Made by a program: the position numbers and the translations under genes
The notes under the pieces: generated by a model
Told to the model about the DNA's origin: nothing
Database searches by the model: none
The model's input: the letters and a program-made list of their open reading frames with translations, nothing else
Assembly: GCF_014199205.1 (NCBI RefSeq)
Contig: NZ_JACIJD010000003.1
Span: forward strand, 283,453-347,452
Direction: 5' to 3'
Source: Muricoccus pecuniae
GTDB lineage: Bacteria; Pseudomonadota; Alphaproteobacteria; Acetobacterales; Acetobacteraceae
DNA length: 64,000 nt
Shown here: positions 15,371-24,608 of the stretch, piece by piece
Layout: the number at the start of each line of letters is the position of its first letter
Position numbering within the stretch: position 1 is the first letter of the stretch

Positions 15371-17740
15371 ATGACGGACGAGTCCATGACGCCCGGTGAG
15401 GGCGCGGCCGAGGCGGCGATCGGGGCGGCGGGATACCCGGTCGAGCCGCACGAGAGGGCGCCGCTGCTGCGCGCCTTGTCGCGCATTCCTTCGCCCGGCG
15501 CGGAGGATGTCCGCCACGCGCTCTGCGAAATCCGGCGCAGGGGCTGGGCCGCGCGCATCACGGAACTCGCGCATCGTGCGGGCCGAGCCTGGATCTCGGC
15601 CGCCGACGCGCGCGCCGCGGCCGCCGCGATCATGAGTCCCGACGCGACGGAGGAAGCGCTGCTCGCGGCCCTCGGCGCGGTGACGGCGACGCGTCTGCGC
15701 GACGCCGGGCCCGACGCGGAGGCCGCGCTCCGGGCGGTGATGGAGGGGATGGCGGATGCGGGCGGCTCGCTCTCCATCGAGCAGCTGGACGATCTCGCGC
15801 GCAGCGTCGCAACCGCCTGGGACCTCGATCCCGAGCACGCCAGGCGCTTCCGCAAGACCGCGATCCAGGCCGAGGAACGCCGACGCCATGAGCTGCGGGA
15901 GGCGCAGCGCGCCGCACGGGAGAGGCGGCGCGAGGAGGTGCGGCGGCTCCGTGAGTGGGAGCGCGGCCTCGTCGATATCGAGGACGTGCCGGGGCTCCTC
16001 GGCTGCACGCCGAAGGAGGCGCAGCGCTGGGTGACGGCGGGGCTCGTCCCTGTCGCGCGACGCATTCCCGCCGGGCGCGGGGGCAAGGGCGAGAGACGGC
16101 AATTCGACCCCGCCGTGCTCGCACCGCTGCGCGCCGAGGTTGCCGGTTGGCGGAGTGCAGAGCGGGAGGCGGGCGATGCGCGGCGCGGCGCGGGCGAGCG
16201 CGGCGGGGGGCTGGCGGCGCCCGCCATCCCGGGTGGCCGGGCCGCGAATGCCGCCGTCGCGCGCGTCGCCGCGCTGGACCGCTATGCCGGGCATTTCGCG
16301 ACGGCGCGCGCGCTCGACCGCCGCATCACCCTCGTCACCGGCCCGACCAATTCCGGCAAGAGCCATACGGCGCTGGACAGGCTCGCCAGCGCGGAGAGCG
16401 GCCACGCGCTCGCCCCGCTGCGCCTGCTCGCCCACGAGTTCCGCGAGGCGCTGGAGGCGCGCGGCGTCGCCGCCTCCCTCTCCACGGGGGAGGAGCGCAT
16501 CCGCGTGCCCGGCAGCCGCCATCTCGCGGCGACGGTGGAGATGTGCCCCTTCGGCGATCCCGTCGATGTCGCCGTGGTGGACGAGGCGCAGATGCTGCAC
16601 GACCCCGATCGCGGCGCGGCCTGGACCGCAGCCATCATGGGCGTGCCGGCGCGCGAGGTCTTCGTGCTCGGCGCGCCGGAATCCGTGCCGATGGTGCGGC
16701 GGATCGCGAAGCTCTGCGGCGATCCCGTGGAGGAGGTGTCGCTCCAGCGCAAGTCGCCGCTGGTAGCAGCGCGCAACCCCGTGGCGCTCGGCGATCTCGG
16801 CCCCGGCGACGCGCTCGTCGCCTTCTCCCGCCGGGATGTCCTCCAGTTCCGCGAGGAGCTGATCAAGCGCGGGCGGCGCGTGGCGGTGGTCTACGGCGCG
16901 CTCAGCCCCGAGGTGCGGCTGGCCGAGGCCGCGCGCTTCCGCAACGGAGACGCGGACATCCTCGTGGCCACGGACGCGATCGGCATGGGGCTGAACCTGC
17001 CGATCCGGCGCGTGGTCTTCTCCGCGCTTCGCAAGTTCGACGGCACGGCCTCGCGCGATCTCAAGGCGCAGGAGGTGAAGCAGATCGGCGGCCGTGCAGG
17101 GCGCTACGGCCAGCACGAGGAGGGGATCGTCGCCGTGCTCGCCGGCGCCGGCAGCCCGGGCTTCGTGCGCGGCATGCTGAGCGCCCTGCCCGAATCGCCG
17201 GCGGACCTGCGGCCCCAGGTGCAGCCGGACGCGGCCATTGTCGCGGCGGTGGCGGCCGAGATCGGGTCGGACAGCCTCTTCGGCGTGCTCGCGCGCATCA
17301 AGCGCGCCGTGCTGCGGCGGGACGACCCGAACTACCGGCTGGCGGACATGACCCAGCCGCTCGCCATCGCCTCCGCCATCGACGGCATTCCCGGCCTGTC
17401 CCTGCTCGACCGCTGGACCTACGCGACCTGCCCGGTGGACGAGCGGGACAGCGGCGTCGCCCGCCTCTCGCGCTGGGCGATGGAGCACGGCGCCGGCCGC
17501 CCCGTGTCCCCGCCCGAGGCCGGGCACCTGCCCCCGCCGCACCGCGCCGCCGGCGGCCCGGTGCTGGAGAAGGCGGAGAAGGTCTACAAGCGGCTGGTGG
17601 CCTGGCGCTGGCTCTCCCTTCGCTTCCCCGACGCCTATCCCGACCGCGAGGCGGCCCAGGGCGAGAGCGACCGGCTCGATGCCTGGATCGAGGAGGTGCT
17701 GCGCCACCAGCGCCGCGGTCGTTCCGTGCACGCGGCCTGA
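15371..17740 (+). CDS. SUV3-like DEAD/DEAH-type helicase
   Basis: 789 residues. An N-terminal 300-residue region with coiled charged segments (EAQRAARERRREEVRRL) precedes the helicase core. Walker A is TGPTNSGKSHTALDRL, motif II VVDEAQMLHD, then VAFSRRDVLQFREEL, motif V DILVATDAIGMGLNLP and motif VI QIGGRAGRYGQ. The GPTNSGKSH/DEAQ/QIAGRAGR set is characteristic of SUV3 (SUPV3L1), the mitochondrial RNA helicase with alphaproteobacterial homologues; it is likely RNA-acting in the cytoplasm. Start at the ATG after GGAGCGGAGG. It stands alone, with a Nudix gene 83 nt downstream. Confidence 0.88.
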   Translation: MTDESMTPGEGAAEAAIGAAGYPVEPHERAPLLRALSRIPSPGAEDVRHALCEIRRRGWAARITELAHRAGRAWISAADARAAAAAIMSPDATEEALLAALGAVTATRLRDAGPDAEAALRAVMEGMADAGGSLSIEQLDDLARSVATAWDLDPEHARRFRKTAIQAEERRRHELREAQRAARERRREEVRRLREWERGLVDIEDVPGLLGCTPKEAQRWVTAGLVPVARRIPAGRGGKGERRQFDPAVLAPLRAEVAGWRSAEREAGDARRGAGERGGGLAAPAIPGGRAANAAVARVAALDRYAGHFATARALDRRITLVTGPTNSGKSHTALDRLASAESGHALAPLRLLAHEFREALEARGVAASLSTGEERIRVPGSRHLAATVEMCPFGDPVDVAVVDEAQMLHDPDRGAAWTAAIMGVPAREVFVLGAPESVPMVRRIAKLCGDPVEEVSLQRKSPLVAARNPVALGDLGPGDALVAFSRRDVLQFREELIKRGRRVAVVYGALSPEVRLAEAARFRNGDADILVATDAIGMGLNLPIRRVVFSALRKFDGTASRDLKAQEVKQIGGRAGRYGQHEEGIVAVLAGAGSPGFVRGMLSALPESPADLRPQVQPDAAIVAAVAAEIGSDSLFGVLARIKRAVLRRDDPNYRLADMTQPLAIASAIDGIPGLSLLDRWTYATCPVDERDSGVARLSRWAMEHGAGRPVSPPEAGHLPPPHRAAGGPVLEKAEKVYKRLVAWRWLSLRFPDAYPDREAAQGESDRLDAWIEEVLRHQRRGRSVHAA

Positions 17741-17823
17741 TCCCGGCCCGACGAGGCGCGCCCTGCGGCGTTACACCCCCTCGGGGGGCGCGGTCGGCGC
17801 CCGGAAGGCTTGGAGGCACAGGG

Positions 17824-18408
17824 ATGGACGGGGCGGAAGAGGGCGGGATCCGGATCCTCCGGCGCGAGGTGCTGGTGAAGGAGCACTATCGGCTGGAGAG
17901 GATCTTCTTCGAGCAGCCGGGGAAGGGCGGCGAGCGGCAGGAGCTCCGGCGCGAGGTCTACTACAACGGCCCCGGCGCGGCGGTGCTGCCGCTGGACCCC
18001 TCGCGGCGCACGGTGCTGCTGGTCCGCCAGCTCCGCATCCCCGCCCTGGTGAACGGGGACGGGCCGAAGCTCATCGAGACCTGCGCCGGGATCGTGGAGG
18101 AGGGCGACAGCCCCGCCGAGACCGTGCGCAAGGAGGCGGAGCAGGAGATGGGGTACCGGCTTCACGACATCCGCCAGGTCTTCGCGCTCTACACGAGCCC
18201 CGGCGCCTCCGCCGAGAAGCTGTACTTCTTCACCGCCCGCTACGGGGCGGAGGACCGGGTCGGCGGCGGCGGCGGGCTGGAGGGGGAGGGGGAGAGCATC
18301 GAGGTGCTGGAACTGCCGCTCGACGAGGCCTGGAGGATGGTGGAGGCCGGGGAGATCATCGATGCCAAGACCGTGCTCCTCCTCCAGCACCTGCGGCTGG
18401 CCGGATGA
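17824..18408 (+). CDS. Nudix hydrolase, NudK/ADP-ribose pyrophosphatase-like
   Basis: 194 residues. The layout matches NudK/ADP-sugar pyrophosphatases: an N-terminal beta domain (REVLVKEHYRLERIFF, VLPLDPSRRTVLLVRQ), the Nudix box region GIVEEGDSPAETVRKEAEQE, then the AEKLYFF strand. In the box the usual REUxEExGU core reads KEAEQEMGY, so the first Glu of the EE pair is Gln. The second metal Glu and the leading Glu remain. Expected role is hydrolysis of a nucleotide sugar or ADP-ribose, but activity may be altered. Separated from the helicase by 83 nt. Confidence 0.8.
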   Translation: MDGAEEGGIRILRREVLVKEHYRLERIFFEQPGKGGERQELRREVYYNGPGAAVLPLDPSRRTVLLVRQLRIPALVNGDGPKLIETCAGIVEEGDSPAETVRKEAEQEMGYRLHDIRQVFALYTSPGASAEKLYFFTARYGAEDRVGGGGGLEGEGESIEVLELPLDEAWRMVEAGEIIDAKTVLLLQHLRLAG

Positions 18409-18621
18409 CCGCCACTCCCCGCGCGCCATGCGGCCGGCGCCGACGGATGCGGGCGCTGCGTGGCGGCACGCGCCCGGCAGGGGCCGGGCATTGGACAGGG
18501 CAGGGGCAGGCGTCCTATCCCGCAGATCCCTCCCTGCTCCTGAACGCCCCCAGTCCCCGGGCGCGGAGCTTGCATCGCGCCCGCCCCATCCCGTTCCCGA
18601 CCGCACGGTGAAGCCCGACCC

Positions 18622-21600
18622 ATGCCGCTCCACGTCGCCCTGACGCACCGCACCTCCTACCGCTACGACCGGCCGGTGCAGATCGGCCCGCAGACCATCC
18701 GGCTTCGCCCGGCGCCGCACGCGCGCACGCCGGTGCTGTCCTACGCGCTGAAGGTCGAGCCCGAGGGGCACTTCATCAACTGGCAGCAGGACCCGCAGGG
18801 CAATTTCCTCGCCCGCGTCGTCTTCCCCGAGCGGGTGACGCATTTCGACGTCACCGTGGACCTGCTGGCCGACATGGCCACTATCAACCCCTTCGACTTC
18901 TTCCTGGAGCCGCAGGCCGAGACCTGGCCCTTCACCTACGACCCCGTGCTGGAGACGGAGCTGGCCCCCTTCCGCCGGCTGGAGGAGGCGGGGCCGCTGA
19001 TGCGCGCCCTGCTCGACGAGATCCCGCAGGAGGAGGGGCAGCCCACGGTCGGGATGCTGGTGGGGCTGAACGGGCGGCTGCAGGGGAAGATCTCCTATGT
19101 CGTCCGCATGGAGCCGGGCGTCTGGTCGCCGGAGGAAACGCTCGGCCAGTGCAAGGGCTCCTGCCGCGACAGCGCCTGGGTGCTCGTGCAGGCGCTGCGC
19201 CATCTCGGCTTCGCCGCGCGCTTCGTCTCGGGCTACCTCATCCAGCTCGTGCCCGACGTGAAGCCGCTGGAGGGCGCACAGGGACCGACCGAGGACTTCA
19301 CCGACCTCCATGCCTGGGCGGAGGTCTACCTTCCCGGCGCCGGCTGGATCGGGCTGGACCCGACCTCGGGCCTGCTGACGGGCGAGGGGCACATCCCGCT
19401 CGCCGCGACGCCCGAGCCGTCCTCCGCCGCGCCGATCAACGGGCTGGTGGAGGAGAGCAAGGCGGAGTTCGACGTCTCCATGTCCGTCCGGCGCGTGCGG
19501 GAGACGCCGCGCGTGACGAAGCCCTATACCGAGGAGCAGTGGGCCGCGATCCGCGCCCGCGGCGAGGAGGTGGATCAGGCTCTCCGCGAGGGCGACGTGC
19601 GGCTGACCTTCGGCGGCGAGCCCACCTTCATCGCGGCCGCCGACATGGACGCGCCGGAGTGGAACACCGCCGCCCTCGGCCCGACCAAGCGCGCCCTTGC
19701 CGGCCGCCTGCTGCGCCGCCTCGCCGCGCGCTGGTCGCCCGGCGCCGCGCTGCAATACGCCGTGGGCAAGCACTATCCCGGGGAGCAGCTTCCGCGATGG
19801 GCGCTCTTCTCCCACTGGCGGGCGGATGGCGAGCCCGTCTGGCGCAACCCCGATCTCCTCGCCTCCGACGACGACAGCGGCGACGCGACGGCGGATGATG
19901 CCGCCCGCTTCGCGACCCTCCTGGCCGAGCGGCTGCAGGTCGATCCCGGCCTCGTCACCCCGGCCTATGAGGACATCCACTACTTCCTCTGGCGCGAGCA
20001 CCGCCTGCCCGCGAATGTCGTGGCGGAGGACGCCAGGCTGCGCGATCCGCTGGAGCGCGCGCGGCTGGCCCGCGTCTTCGGGCAGGGCCTTGCCTCCCCC
20101 GTGGGCAGCGTGCTGCCGATCCGGCGCGTGATGCAGGGCGGCGCGCGGCGCTGGCAGTCCGGCCGCTGGTTCCTGCGGGACGAGCATCTCTTCCTCGTTC
20201 CCGGCGACAGCTCGATCGGCTTCCGCCTGCCGCTGGAGAGCCTGCCCTGGATGTCCGAGGAGGATGCGGAGCGGAACTTCGAGGCGGAGCCAGACCCCTT
20301 CGCGCCACGCGCGCCCCTGCCGCCGCATCCCGCCCTCGCCCAGCGCCACGGGGGCAATGGCCTGCATCCCGCCGCGGGGCTGCACCACGTCTCGCCCGAG
20401 GCGCCGGCCGGCGCACCGGGGCCGCGTCAGCAAGCCTTCGAGCGCGTGCCCGGGGTCGCCTGGGGCAACAGCATGGCCGGCGGCGCGGAGGGCTTCCGCC
20501 CCGTGCCGCAGCGCCCGCCGGAGGTGGGGGAGAGCGATCCCGGCCTGGTCCGCACCGCGCTCACCGTCGAGGCGCGGGGCGGCATCATCCACGTCTTCTT
20601 CCCGCCGCTCTACGAGGCGGTGGACTGGCTCGACCTCGCCGCCGCCGTGGAGGCGACCGCGGAGGAGACCGGGCGCAAGGTGATGCTGGAGGGCTACCTG
20701 CCCCCGCGCGACCCGGGGCTGCTGAGCTTCTCCGTCACCCCCGATCCCGGCGTGATCGAGGTGAACGTCCACCCCTCGGCCTCCTGGAACGAGCACGTCA
20801 CGCGCACTGAGGAGCTGTACGAGGAGGCGCGCAACACCGGCCTGGCCGCCGAGAAGTTCATGCTGGACGGGCGCCATGTCGGCACGGGCGGCGGCAACCA
20901 CGTGGTGATGGGCGGCGCCTCCCCGGCGGACAGCCCCTTCCTGCGCCGGCCGGACCTACTGAAGTCGCTGCTCGGATTCTGGCACAACCATCCCAGCCTC
21001 TCCTACCTCTTCGCCGGCCTGTTCATTGGCCCGACGAGCCAGCATCCCCGCGTGGACGAGGCGCGGATGGACAGCGTGGCGGAGCTGGAGGTCGTCTTCT
21101 CCCGCATCCGCGCGGGGGAGGAGACGCCGCCCTGGCTGGTGGACCGGCTGTTCCGCAACCTCCTCGTGGACATGACGGGGAACACGCACCGCACCGAGTT
21201 CTGCATCGACAAGCTCTACGCGCCCGAGAGCAGCTCCGGCCGCCTCGGCCTCGTGGAATGGCGCGCGGCGGAGATGCCGCCGCATGCGCGCATGGCGGCC
21301 GCGCAGGCGCTGCTGCTGCGCTCGGCCGTCGCGGCCTTCTGGAAGCATCCGTACGAGCGGCGCCTCGTGCGCTGGGGCACGCGGCTGCACGACGAGTTCA
21401 TGCTGCCCCATTATGTCGAGCAGGACTTCCACGACGCGCTGGAGGAGCTGTCGGCCATGGGCTGCCCGCTGGAGCGGGAGTGGTTCGCCCCGCACCTCGC
21501 CTTCCGCTTCCCGCTGATCGGCGAGGTCTCCCTGCGCGGCACCGGGATCGAGCTGCGCCACGCGCTGGAGCCCTGGCATGTGCTGGGCGAGGAGTCCGGC

Positions 21601-22053
21601 CGCGGCGGCACGGTGCGCTATGTCGACAGCTCAACCGAGCGCGTGCAGGCGCGGGTGACGGGCTGGGTCGAGGAGCGCTACCTCCTCTCCTGCAACGGAC
21701 GGGCCGTGCCGTTGATGCCCACCGAGCGGCAGGGCGAGTATGTCGGGGGCGTGCGCTTCAAGGCCTGGGCGCCGCCCTCGGCGCTGCATCCCACGGTGCG
21801 GGCGCAATCGCCCCTCGTCTTCGACCTCTACGACCGCTGGACCGGGCGCAGCCTGGGCGGGATGACGCACCACGTCTCCCATCCCGGCGGGCGCAACTAC
21901 GAGACGCTGCCGGTGAACGCGAACGAGGCCGAGGCACGGCGGCGCATCCGCTTCCTGCCCTTCGGCCATACGCCAGGCCCAATGGCGGAGCCGCCGCTGA
22001 CGATCCTGCGCGAGGCGCCGCGCAGCCTCGACCTCCGCCGCGCCGCGGGGTGA
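18622..22053 (+). CDS. large transglutaminase-family protein with DUF2126 domain
   Basis: 1143 residues. The N-terminal 280 hold a bacterial transglutaminase-like domain with the catalytic triad visible as GSCRDSAWVL (Cys), DLHAWAEVYLP (His) and GLDPTSGL (Asp). Residues from about 310 onward form the DUF2126 region (VRLTFGGEPTFIAA, LPPRDPGLLSFSVTPDPG, DGRHVGTGGGNHVVMGGA), which looks glutamine-synthetase/ATP-grasp related. The fusion is a known family that often travels with alpha-E and circularly permuted ATP-grasp proteins in predicted peptide-modification clusters. Those partners are not adjacent here; a zinc metallopeptidase gene converges on it instead. Confidence 0.88.
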   Translation: MPLHVALTHRTSYRYDRPVQIGPQTIRLRPAPHARTPVLSYALKVEPEGHFINWQQDPQGNFLARVVFPERVTHFDVTVDLLADMATINPFDFFLEPQAETWPFTYDPVLETELAPFRRLEEAGPLMRALLDEIPQEEGQPTVGMLVGLNGRLQGKISYVVRMEPGVWSPEETLGQCKGSCRDSAWVLVQALRHLGFAARFVSGYLIQLVPDVKPLEGAQGPTEDFTDLHAWAEVYLPGAGWIGLDPTSGLLTGEGHIPLAATPEPSSAAPINGLVEESKAEFDVSMSVRRVRETPRVTKPYTEEQWAAIRARGEEVDQALREGDVRLTFGGEPTFIAAADMDAPEWNTAALGPTKRALAGRLLRRLAARWSPGAALQYAVGKHYPGEQLPRWALFSHWRADGEPVWRNPDLLASDDDSGDATADDAARFATLLAERLQVDPGLVTPAYEDIHYFLWREHRLPANVVAEDARLRDPLERARLARVFGQGLASPVGSVLPIRRVMQGGARRWQSGRWFLRDEHLFLVPGDSSIGFRLPLESLPWMSEEDAERNFEAEPDPFAPRAPLPPHPALAQRHGGNGLHPAAGLHHVSPEAPAGAPGPRQQAFERVPGVAWGNSMAGGAEGFRPVPQRPPEVGESDPGLVRTALTVEARGGIIHVFFPPLYEAVDWLDLAAAVEATAEETGRKVMLEGYLPPRDPGLLSFSVTPDPGVIEVNVHPSASWNEHVTRTEELYEEARNTGLAAEKFMLDGRHVGTGGGNHVVMGGASPADSPFLRRPDLLKSLLGFWHNHPSLSYLFAGLFIGPTSQHPRVDEARMDSVAELEVVFSRIRAGEETPPWLVDRLFRNLLVDMTGNTHRTEFCIDKLYAPESSSGRLGLVEWRAAEMPPHARMAAAQALLLRSAVAAFWKHPYERRLVRWGTRLHDEFMLPHYVEQDFHDALEELSAMGCPLEREWFAPHLAFRFPLIGEVSLRGTGIELRHALEPWHVLGEESGRGGTVRYVDSSTERVQARVTGWVEERYLLSCNGRAVPLMPTERQGEYVGGVRFKAWAPPSALHPTVRAQSPLVFDLYDRWTGRSLGGMTHHVSHPGGRNYETLPVNANEAEARRRIRFLPFGHTPGPMAEPPLTILREAPRSLDLRRAAG

Positions 22054-22066
22054 ATCCCGCCCCCAC

Positions 22067-22095
22067 CCCCGCCGCGGCGCCCGGCCGCGGCGGGG
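22067..22095. terminator. bidirectional terminator hairpin
   Basis: Perfect 12-bp stem (CCCCGCCGCGGC / GCCGCGGCGGGG) with a five-base loop between the convergent DUF2126 and metallopeptidase genes, followed by TGTTT on the plus strand. Confidence 0.75.
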
Positions 22096-22101
22096 ATGTT
22101 T

Positions 22102-23175
22102 CTACCCGTTGCCGGCGGGCATCTCGTTCCCGCGGACGAGGTCGTGGATGAAGCCGAGCTTCGTGATCACCGCCGGCGACAGCACGAAGGGGTAGAGGTC
22201 CGGCTGGCCCATGCTGCGGTTGAGGCTGTTCACCGCGAAGGCGAGGGGCAGCCAGTCGTCGATGATGCGGGTGATGTCGCCTTCCTTGTAGGGGTCGTAG
22301 TCGATCTTCGCGTGCAGCATCCCCGTGTTGTCGAGCTTCGGCTGCACCCGGAGGCCAAAGGAGGAGGCGGTCTCCAGCGTGTCGACGATGTGCAGGTAGT
22401 GCGCCCAGGTCTCCGCGAAATCCTCCCAGGGATGGGTCGTCGCATAGGCGCTGACATAGCTGTCCTGCCAGTTGGCCGGCGGGCCCTCGGCGTAGTGCTT
22501 CTGCAGCGCCTGCTCGTAGCTGATGCTGTCATCGCCGAAGACGGCTCGGCAGGCGTCGAGCTTGCCGCCGTCCCGGACGAGCTTGTCCCAGAAGTAGTGC
22601 CCGACCTCGTGGCGGAAATGGCCGAGCAGGGTGCGGTAGGGCTCGCCCATGTTCTTGCGCCGCGTCTCGCGCTCGGCGTCGTCGGCCTCCTGCAGGGCGA
22701 TGGTGATGAGGCCGTTGTCATGCCCCGTCATCACCTTCGGGCCGCTCGGGTCGGGCGAGTCCGCCAGGAAGTCGAAGGCGAGCCCCTCCGGATCCTCGTT
22801 GCGCGTGGCGAGCGGCAGGCAGAAGCGGACGAGGGTGTAGAAGAGCCGGTGCTTGGCAGCCTCCAGCTTCCGCCAGGCCTGGAGGTTGTTATCCAGCGTC
22901 GTATCGGGGACGGTGCGGTTGTGCCGGCAGGCGGCGCAGTAGCTGTCGGGTGAGTCTGCCGGGATCGTCCAGTTGCAGACATCGAATTCCGCATTCGCGC
23001 AGAAGCGCCGCGTGCGATCGGGGGAGGCGAGCGGCCGCCATTCCTGTCCCTGCTGATCCACGGCGGAGAGCTGTGCCCTGTCGGGGAGGTAGCCGAGCCG
23101 GAACTTGCAGCGCTCACAACGCGTATTCTCGAAGTAGAGCAGTTGATCGCAGTTCTGGCACCGGAAGAGACGCAT
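22102..23175 (-). CDS. zinc-ribbon putative metallopeptidase (DUF2248-like)
   Basis: 357 residues. The N-terminus is a zinc ribbon (CQNC, CERC) with a further CNW...CAAC pair near 65-83. The central catalytic region has FRHEVGHYFWDKL, an HExxH zinc-metallopeptidase motif, and a downstream ETWAHYLHI that may give the third ligand. Family known as putative zinc-binding metallopeptidase DUF2248; no substrate is established. No signal peptide. It converges on the transglutaminase gene, and such peptidases are found near transglutaminase/ATP-grasp clusters in related bacteria, so a shared peptide-processing role is possible (inference). Confidence 0.78.
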   Translation of the reverse strand: MRLFRCQNCDQLLYFENTRCERCKFRLGYLPDRAQLSAVDQQGQEWRPLASPDRTRRFCANAEFDVCNWTIPADSPDSYCAACRHNRTVPDTTLDNNLQAWRKLEAAKHRLFYTLVRFCLPLATRNEDPEGLAFDFLADSPDPSGPKVMTGHDNGLITIALQEADDAERETRRKNMGEPYRTLLGHFRHEVGHYFWDKLVRDGGKLDACRAVFGDDSISYEQALQKHYAEGPPANWQDSYVSAYATTHPWEDFAETWAHYLHIVDTLETASSFGLRVQPKLDNTGMLHAKIDYDPYKEGDITRIIDDWLPLAFAVNSLNRSMGQPDLYPFVLSPAVITKLGFIHDLVRGNEMPAGNG

Positions 23176-23537
23176 CGGTCGTACCTTCGCAACAGAGGCA
23201 GGCGTTGGAGGCTACAAACGCGACGGTCCCGCATCTGTTGCGGGCCCCCCGCTTCCGGAGCAGCGGAATGCCTTCATTCCCGGGTAACGGGTGAAATCCA
23301 GCATGATTTTGCCTATAATTAGTGCAATAAACCTATAAATTGTTCCATACCGGATTGATGCAGGCAGAAACGCCGATTCTGACGGCATCCGTGTGCTTGC
23401 GAAGCTGCTCCGACCCGTGATGAGAATTGGCCGGGGCGATCTGCAATGGCGCAGGTCACCGGATGCCCCGATCGGCGACCCGGCGGTCCAATGGCGGCCC
23501 GCCTCCCGGCTCCCCTGGGGAGCCCTGGAGTGCGTGC
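23176..23537. promoter_or_regulatory. divergent intergenic region with AT-rich promoter-like island
   Basis: 362 nt with no convincing gene, between the minus-strand metallopeptidase and the nitrate-protein gene. Its centre (about 23291-23345) is unusually AT-rich for this genome. It carries TATAAT at 23314-23319 and a second TATAAA at 23334-23339, within two CCTATAA direct repeats 20 nt apart; no good -35 is visible. Downstream, GGC/GCC (23363-23374) and GCCG/CGGC (23372-23386) small hairpins share the same GCC and would be mutually exclusive. A leader of this sort could be a regulated nitrate leader, but no NasT gene is in view. Confidence 0.4.
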
Positions 23538-24608
23538 GTGCCCAATCGCGTCCTGCGTATCGGCTACGTCCCCCTGACCGATGCCGCGCCCCTGCTGGTG
23601 GCGGAGACGCTCGGGCTGTTCGGCCAGCACGGCGTGCAGGTGGCGCTCTCCGAGGAGTCCGCCTGGGCGGCGGTGCGGGACCGGCTGGCCCATGGCCTGC
23701 TGGACGGCGCCCATCTCCTCGCGCCCATGCCGATCGCCATGGCCAGCGGGCTGGGCGGCGTGCGCGCGACGCTCTCCGTCGGCGCAGGGATCGGCCGCAA
23801 CGGCAACACCTTCACCCTCTCGCCCGCGATCGCCGAGGAGGCCGGGCTGGATGCCGACGGCACGCCGCTCTCCGCCAGCGCCTTCGCCGCCCTCGTGCGG
23901 CGCCGCGCCGCCGCAGGAGAGGCGCCCTTGCGGCTGGCGGCGGTGTTCCCCTTCTCCTCCCACCACTATCTCCTGCGCCACTGGCTCGCCGCTGGTGGCC
24001 TGGATCCGGACCGTGACCTCCGGCTGATGGCGGTGCCACCCCCTCGCACGGCGCGGGCCCTCGCTGCCGGGGAGATCGACGGCTTCTGTGCCGGCGAGCC
24101 CTGGGGCAGCCACGCCGCGGCGCTCGGCGTGGGACGCGTCGCGCTGACGGGCGGCGACATCTGGCCCGACCATCCGGAGAAGGTGCTCGCCTTCCGGGAG
24201 GGCCTGCCCGCCGAGGCCGCCGTGGCCGTGACCGCCGCCGTCATCGCCGCCGCGCGCTGGCTCGACGACCCCGCCAATCACGAGGACGCCGCCCGCCTGA
24301 TGCAGGAGCGCGTCTTCCCCGGCATGGCGCGCGAGACCGTGCGCCTCGCCTTCGGCGGCCTGGTTCCCACGCTGCGCGGCACGCGCGCGCTGGCAGCACC
24401 GATGCGCTTCCGCGCCGCTACCCTGGCCCGGCCCGAGGTGGCCGCCTGGTATCTGGGGCAGATGAGACGCTGGGGCCACGTGCCCGCGGGCGTGTCGGAT
24501 GCCGAGGCTCTCTTCTCCTACGACGACGCGATCTGGCGCTCCGCCGCATCGCTGCTCGGGGAGGGGGAGCCTGGAATGGTTGATCTGCCGGAGGAGAGAG
24601 CAGCGTGA
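23538..24608 (+). CDS. NrtA/CmpA-family protein without signal peptide (NasS-like nitrate sensor)
   Basis: 356 residues from a GTG start with GGAG seven nt upstream. It matches the NrtA/CmpA fold (IGYVPLTDAAPLLVAETLG, LDGAHLLAPMPIAMASG, FPFSSHHYLLRHWLA, GFCAGEPWG, WPDHPEKVLAF). The start places the protein directly at the fold with no export signal, like NasS, the cytoplasmic nitrate/nitrite sensor that restrains the antiterminator NasT. An in-frame ATG at 23427 would add 37 residues that do not look like a leader. It overlaps the exported paralogue downstream (GTGA). No NasT is nearby, so the sensor role is tentative. Confidence 0.75.
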   Translation: MPNRVLRIGYVPLTDAAPLLVAETLGLFGQHGVQVALSEESAWAAVRDRLAHGLLDGAHLLAPMPIAMASGLGGVRATLSVGAGIGRNGNTFTLSPAIAEEAGLDADGTPLSASAFAALVRRRAAAGEAPLRLAAVFPFSSHHYLLRHWLAAGGLDPDRDLRLMAVPPPRTARALAAGEIDGFCAGEPWGSHAAALGVGRVALTGGDIWPDHPEKVLAFREGLPAEAAVAVTAAVIAAARWLDDPANHEDAARLMQERVFPGMARETVRLAFGGLVPTLRGTRALAAPMRFRAATLARPEVAAWYLGQMRRWGHVPAGVSDAEALFSYDDAIWRSAASLLGEGEPGMVDLPEERAA

